Made by a program: the position numbers and the translations under genes. Positions 50,407 to 53,925 of a stretch of DNA of 53,925 nucleotides are shown here, one piece after another (the stretch's first letter is position 1; the number at the start of each line of letters is the position of its first letter). Location of the stretch: NCBI GenBank assembly GCA_937900965.1, contig CALCGJ010000007.1, forward strand, positions 1-53,925, in the 5' to 3' direction. The notes beneath the pieces were generated by a model that had not been told where the DNA came from, ran no database searches, and was given only the letters and a program-made list of their open reading frames with translations. This DNA comes from an uncultured Bacteroidota bacterium. GTDB lineage: Bacteria; Bacteroidota; Bacteroidia; Bacteroidales; FEN-979.

Positions 50407-52603
50407 ATTCCCATTCTCACGGCAACTTGATACAATGGATTGCGGTCCGGCCTGCCTCCAGATGGTTTCCCGTTTCCACGGGAAGAGCTACTCACTTTCC
50501 ACTCTTCGGGATTCATGCCACATCACCCGTGACGGGGTAACCATGCTGGGAATCAGCGATGCAGCCGAAGAGACCGGATTCCATACCATGGGCGTGAAGA
50601 TCAGTTTAGCCGAACTTCTCTCTCAAGCGCCCCTCCCCTGCATCCTTCACTGGCAGCAGAATCATTTCGTAGTGTTGTACAGAGTGAAGGAGAAAAATGG
50701 AAGGAAGTATTTCTACATCGCTGATCCCGCAATTGGAAAAGGAAGGTATAACGAAGAGGAGTTCATGAAACGATGGCTCTTTGAGGTGGATCCGGAAGAT
50801 GAACAGAAGGGAATCTGTCTCCTGCTGGAGCCTACGGAAGCATTTCATGCCAGGGGGGATGAAAAGACCGGAATGTCGCATCTCCGGTTCATCTTCAGTT
50901 ACCTGAAACCTCACCGGAAGCTCTTCTCACAACTGGTCCTCGGCATGCTGCTCGGAAGTCTGTTCATGCTGATCTTTCCCTTTCTCACCCAGTCGATAAT
51001 CGATGTCGGGATCCAGAACCAGGATCTGAGCTTTATTTTCCTGGTTCTGCTTGCCATGATGGCACTATTTCTCGGCCAGATCTCAGTGGAGTTTATCCGC
51101 GGGTGGATCCTCCTGCATATCAGCACACGGGTCAATATTTCGTTGATCTCCGACTTCCTGATCAAAATCATGAAACTGCCCATTGGCTTCTTTGATACCA
51201 AGCGCACAGGTGACCTCATGCAGCGTATCCTCGACCACGACCGGATTCAGTCCTTTATCACCGTCAGCTCACTGAGTATTCTCTTTTCTATTGTGAATTT
51301 CATCATCTTCGGATTGGTTCTCCTGGCATACAACTCCACCATCTTTCTTGTTTTTATAACTGGTAGTGTGCTCTATGCCCTCTGGGTTTATCTCTTCATG
51401 AAACGCAGAAAAGAGCTAGATTATGCCAGGTTCTCATACATGGCTGAAAACCAGGGGAACCTCTTCCAGTTGGTGACTGCCATGCAGGAAATCAAACTTA
51501 ACAATTGCGAAAAGGAAAAACGATGGGATTGGGAACGGATCCAGGCCAAACTTTTCCGGGTGAGCTTAAAAAGCCTCTCTCTTTCACAGTACCAGAATGT
51601 TGGCGCACTGTTCTTCATCCGTACAAAAGATATCGTGATCATTTTTTTATCGGCTTCACTGGTGCTGAAAGGGGAACTGACTCTTGGAATGATGCTTGCT
51701 ATCCAGTACATCCTTGGACAGGTGAACAACCCGGTTGAGCAAATGGTCAACTTTATCAGGGAGGCGCAGGATGCTACTATCAGCATGGCTCGCCTGGATG
51801 AGGTAGGCTCGCTGAAAGAGGAAGAGAGGCCGGATGAAAATCTGAAGATAAAGATTCCACATGAGCATAGCATGCATCTCAACGAACTCTCCTTTCAGTA
51901 TGAAGGACCGCATTCTCCGTTCGTGCTTCAGGATCTGAAGCTGACCATCCCCGGGAAGAGGATCACCGCTATCGTTGGTCCCAGTGGTAGCGGTAAGACA
52001 ACCCTGATCAAACTGATGCTGGGTTTCTATCCCCCCGTAGCAGGGTCAATCAATATCGGGGATCTGCCCATGCAAAACATCTCTCCGAGATACTGGCGTA
52101 GTATCTGCGGCGCGGTCATGCAGGAGGGCTACATCTTTTCCGACACTATAGCCAGTAATATCTCTATGAGTCGTGAGAATATGGAGCCGGAAAAACTCAC
52201 CCGGGCGATCAGGATCGCCAACCTGACCGAATTTGTGGAGTCGCTGCCTACAGGTCTTCAGACAAAGATCGGACAGGAGGGGCACGGCATCAGTGAAGGA
52301 CAAAAACAAAGAATTTTGATCGCCCGGGCAGTTTACAAAGATCCGGAATTCATTTTCTTCGATGAAGCCACGAACTCATTGGATGCCAATAATGAACGGA
52401 TGATCATCGAAAACCTCAAGGAATTTTTTGCCGGTAAAACTGTAGTTATAGTGGCTCACCGGCTTAGTACCGTAAAAAATGCCGACCAGATTGTAGTCCT
52501 CGATCACGGATGCATTGTGGAGCAGGGTACGCACCATGAACTAACCTCCCTGAGGGGGGCCTATTATGAATTGGTTAAAAATCAACTTGAACTGGGGTAC
52601 TAG
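50399..52603 (+). CDS. Peptidase-containing ABC exporter (C39 double-glycine peptidase)
   Basis: This 734-residue PCAT-type exporter cleaves GG leaders and exports the core. The N-terminal C39 peptidase has catalytic C15 (QLDTMDCGPAC), H89 (HWQQNHFVVLY) and D109 (YIADPAIG). A six-helix ABC membrane domain follows (about 170-450). The ATPase has Walker A GPSGSGKTT (from about 527), a signature ISEGQKQR in place of the usual LSGGQ, Walker B FIFFDEATNSLD and an H-loop (IVAHRLS). The GG leaders of the precursors encoded at 44727 and 44959 are the obvious substrates. It overlaps the permease gene by 8 nt. Confidence 0.95.
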   Translation: MSKFPFSRQLDTMDCGPACLQMVSRFHGKSYSLSTLRDSCHITRDGVTMLGISDAAEETGFHTMGVKISLAELLSQAPLPCILHWQQNHFVVLYRVKEKNGRKYFYIADPAIGKGRYNEEEFMKRWLFEVDPEDEQKGICLLLEPTEAFHARGDEKTGMSHLRFIFSYLKPHRKLFSQLVLGMLLGSLFMLIFPFLTQSIIDVGIQNQDLSFIFLVLLAMMALFLGQISVEFIRGWILLHISTRVNISLISDFLIKIMKLPIGFFDTKRTGDLMQRILDHDRIQSFITVSSLSILFSIVNFIIFGLVLLAYNSTIFLVFITGSVLYALWVYLFMKRRKELDYARFSYMAENQGNLFQLVTAMQEIKLNNCEKEKRWDWERIQAKLFRVSLKSLSLSQYQNVGALFFIRTKDIVIIFLSASLVLKGELTLGMMLAIQYILGQVNNPVEQMVNFIREAQDATISMARLDEVGSLKEEERPDENLKIKIPHEHSMHLNELSFQYEGPHSPFVLQDLKLTIPGKRITAIVGPSGSGKTTLIKLMLGFYPPVAGSINIGDLPMQNISPRYWRSICGAVMQEGYIFSDTIASNISMSRENMEPEKLTRAIRIANLTEFVESLPTGLQTKIGQEGHGISEGQKQRILIARAVYKDPEFIFFDEATNSLDANNERMIIENLKEFFAGKTVVIVAHRLSTVKNADQIVVLDHGCIVEQGTHHELTSLRGAYYELVKNQLELGY

Positions 52604-52604
52604 G

Positions 52605-53147
52605 ATGAAACAGCAACCAACCGATCATACAAAATACAGTAAGGAAGTGGAGGAAATACTGCGTAAAAAACCCGCTTTTCTGGTCCGTAAAGGCATTCTT
52701 CTGCTCACAATCCTTGTTGCACTGCTATTGGTTGTATCTCATTTTATTAAATATCCGGAGAAACTGACAGCTTCTGTCACGTTCGAAGCAACCACCAAAA
52801 ATGTTTCAGCTCCCATCAATCATTCAGCCGCCCTCATCAATGATTCAGCCCTCATGTATGGGCAGATCATCCTGACTTCGGCAGCAGCTTCTATCGTTGA
52901 ACCGGGACAACCGGTTTTGATGTTCCTTCAGGCGACACCTGAGAGTTTGCCCATTGAAGTACAAGGAACTGTTGATAGCCTGCTCCCGATGGGCAATGGG
53001 GATTACTATACCGTACTGGTTATCCCTGCTGAACCAATACAACTTTTTGGGTATCAGGGGAAAGCCTACATTTCGATAGGCGAGGCCAGTTTACTGTCCA
53101 AAATATTAAACCCGGTTTTTGCAGTGTTCCGATCTGCTGGCCAATAG
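52605..53147 (+). CDS. Short HlyD-like membrane fusion protein lacking the hairpin
   Basis: This 180-residue protein has a cytosolic N terminus, one TM helix (GILLLTILVALLLVVSHFIKYPEK) and a periplasmic region. Its end, FGYQGKAYISIGEASLLSKILNP, matches the C terminus of HlyD-type adaptors (QGKAxIxxxxxSLLxKI). Normal adaptors of this kind are about 400 residues, with a lipoyl domain and a long coiled-coil hairpin between the TM and the beta barrel; both are missing here with an intact frame. It starts 2 bp after the exporter stop. It may be a minimal adaptor that cannot contact a TolC-like channel itself. Confidence 0.8.
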   Translation: MKQQPTDHTKYSKEVEEILRKKPAFLVRKGILLLTILVALLLVVSHFIKYPEKLTASVTFEATTKNVSAPINHSAALINDSALMYGQIILTSAAASIVEPGQPVLMFLQATPESLPIEVQGTVDSLLPMGNGDYYTVLVIPAEPIQLFGYQGKAYISIGEASLLSKILNPVFAVFRSAGQ

Positions 53148-53159
53148 AGGAAGACCGTT

Positions 53160-53831
53160 ATGATAATAATCAAAGAATTGACAAAAGTGTTTCAGGCTAA
53201 CGATGTACAGACCATGGCCCTGAATCAGGTAGATTTCGAGGTAAGCGAAGGGGAGTTTGTAGCTATTATGGGCCCTTCAGGCTGTGGGAAATCCACCCTG
53301 CTCAACACAATTGGCCTGCTGGAAGAACCAACCAGCGGTCAGTATAAATTCCTGGGACACAACATCTTTGAATTATCAGAAAAAGAACGTACTGCAATCC
53401 GGAAGAAGAATATCGGTTTTGTATTTCAGAATTTTAACCTGATCGACGAACTGAATATATTCGAGAATGTAGAACTGCCTCTGATCTACCTTGGATTGCC
53501 AGCCCCCGAACGGAAAGTGAAAGTTATCGATGTCCTGGAAAAGATGGAGATGACTCACCGTAAGAAATACTTCCCAAATCAACTATCCGGTGGCCAGCAG
53601 CAACGCATTGCAGTGGCCAGGGCACTGGTAGTGAATCCAGCCCTCCTGCTGGCAGATGAGCCCACCGGTAACCTCGACTCCCTCCATGGAGATGATGTGA
53701 TGAACCTGTTCATCAACCTCAATGATGCTGGCACAACCATTGTGATGGTAACCCATTCGGCCCGCGATGCAGAGTACAGCACACGTATCGTAAACCTGTT
53801 CGACGGACAGATTGTTTCGGAGAGGTACTAG
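53160..53831 (+). CDS. MacB/LolD-type ABC transporter ATP-binding protein
   Basis: This 223-residue ATPase has Walker A GPSGCGKST, a Q-loop in IGFVFQNFNLID, signature LSGGQQQRIAVARAL, Walker B LLLADEPTGNLD and an H-loop VTHSARDA. Its length and sequence type are those of the ATPase partner of FtsX-like permeases, most likely the permease encoded at 48019. It is the last gene of the RiPP operon, 12 bp after the adaptor. With the permease it may export product or provide self-immunity. Confidence 0.95.
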   Translation: MIIIKELTKVFQANDVQTMALNQVDFEVSEGEFVAIMGPSGCGKSTLLNTIGLLEEPTSGQYKFLGHNIFELSEKERTAIRKKNIGFVFQNFNLIDELNIFENVELPLIYLGLPAPERKVKVIDVLEKMEMTHRKKYFPNQLSGGQQQRIAVARALVVNPALLLADEPTGNLDSLHGDDVMNLFINLNDAGTTIVMVTHSARDAEYSTRIVNLFDGQIVSERY

Positions 53832-53844
53832 CCCCTACTTGCCC

Positions 53845-53922
53845 CTAAATCCCCTAAAGGGGACTTACGCCTGCTGCGCAGGATGACCCCTCCCTGCCCT
53901 CCCCTTGGAGGGGAGGGAACCC
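53845..53922. repeat. CCCCTAAATCCCC palindromic repeats after the RiPP operon
   Basis: CCCCTAAATCCCCTAAAGGGG, CCTGCTGCGCAGG and CCCTCCCCTTGGAGGGGAGGG are three successive hairpins after the ATPase gene. The first word is shared with the terminator-like hairpin at 33095-33129. Confidence 0.75.
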
Positions 53923-53925
53923 GCA

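Overview
This window looks like chromosome of a member of the Bacteroidota, most likely a free-living or environmental Bacteroidales or Marinilabiliales-like lineage. Three lines of evidence support this. Three large secreted proteins end in type A type IX secretion (T9SS) sorting domains. Many genes are preceded by the Bacteroidota -7 promoter element TAnnTTTG. The last 9 kb is a RiPP cluster of the 'GG-Bacteroidales' type. A full set of O2-dependent Phe/Tyr catabolic enzymes argues against a strict gut anaerobe. No rRNA, tRNA, CRISPR array or insertion sequence with a transposase was seen.

Layout. 1-2.2 kb: end of a LytS-type histidine kinase, its LytTR regulator and an NmrA/QorB-like reductase. 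2.3-8.2 kb: a T9SS-exported protein, a cupin, a YbjT-like SDR, a class V aminotransferase and a small secreted protein. 8.2-12 kb: two small minus-strand genes (one a 30-residue membrane peptide) sharing a promoter plus upstream box, divergent from a LuxR-type regulator, an unknown gene and a TPR histidine kinase. 12.2-18.5 kb: a minus-strand Phe/Tyr degradation cluster (hmgA, hppD, fahA, a flavin-binding protein and an aromatic amino acid hydroxylase). 18.5-27.6 kb: an old yellow enzyme, two giant T9SS proteins (a beta-propeller/PKD protein and an M14 carboxypeptidase), a DUF4440 lipoprotein and an MFS transporter. 27.7-44.6 kb: housekeeping genes (rsmE, DUF4159, mscS-like, valS, DUF58, trxA, dnaE, an exported rubrerythrin-like protein, rpsP-rimM, a MORN-repeat lipoprotein, gdhA, BatA-like). 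44.6-53.8 kb: a RiPP operon with two paralogous GG-leader precursors, a radical SAM/SPASM maturase, a pseudo-rSAM partner, an FtsX-like permease, a C39 peptidase ABC exporter, an unusually short HlyD-type adaptor and a MacB/LolD-type ATPase.

Three things stand out. (1) The RiPP operon is preceded by an exact GG-N10-GC sigma-54 promoter and two 19-bp GTGTCAAAA sites 21 bp apart, which look like enhancer sites for a sigma-54 activator. (2) The genome is riddled with short word-like tandem arrays (mostly 7-mers and 9/10-mers). These arrays repeatedly begin exactly at stop codons, and in places they are translated in frame inside housekeeping proteins: ValRS twice, the HPPD N terminus and the SDR C terminus. 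(3) The two small minus-strand genes near 8.4 kb carry near-identical control regions with exactly the same 50-nt spacing, next to a two-component system.
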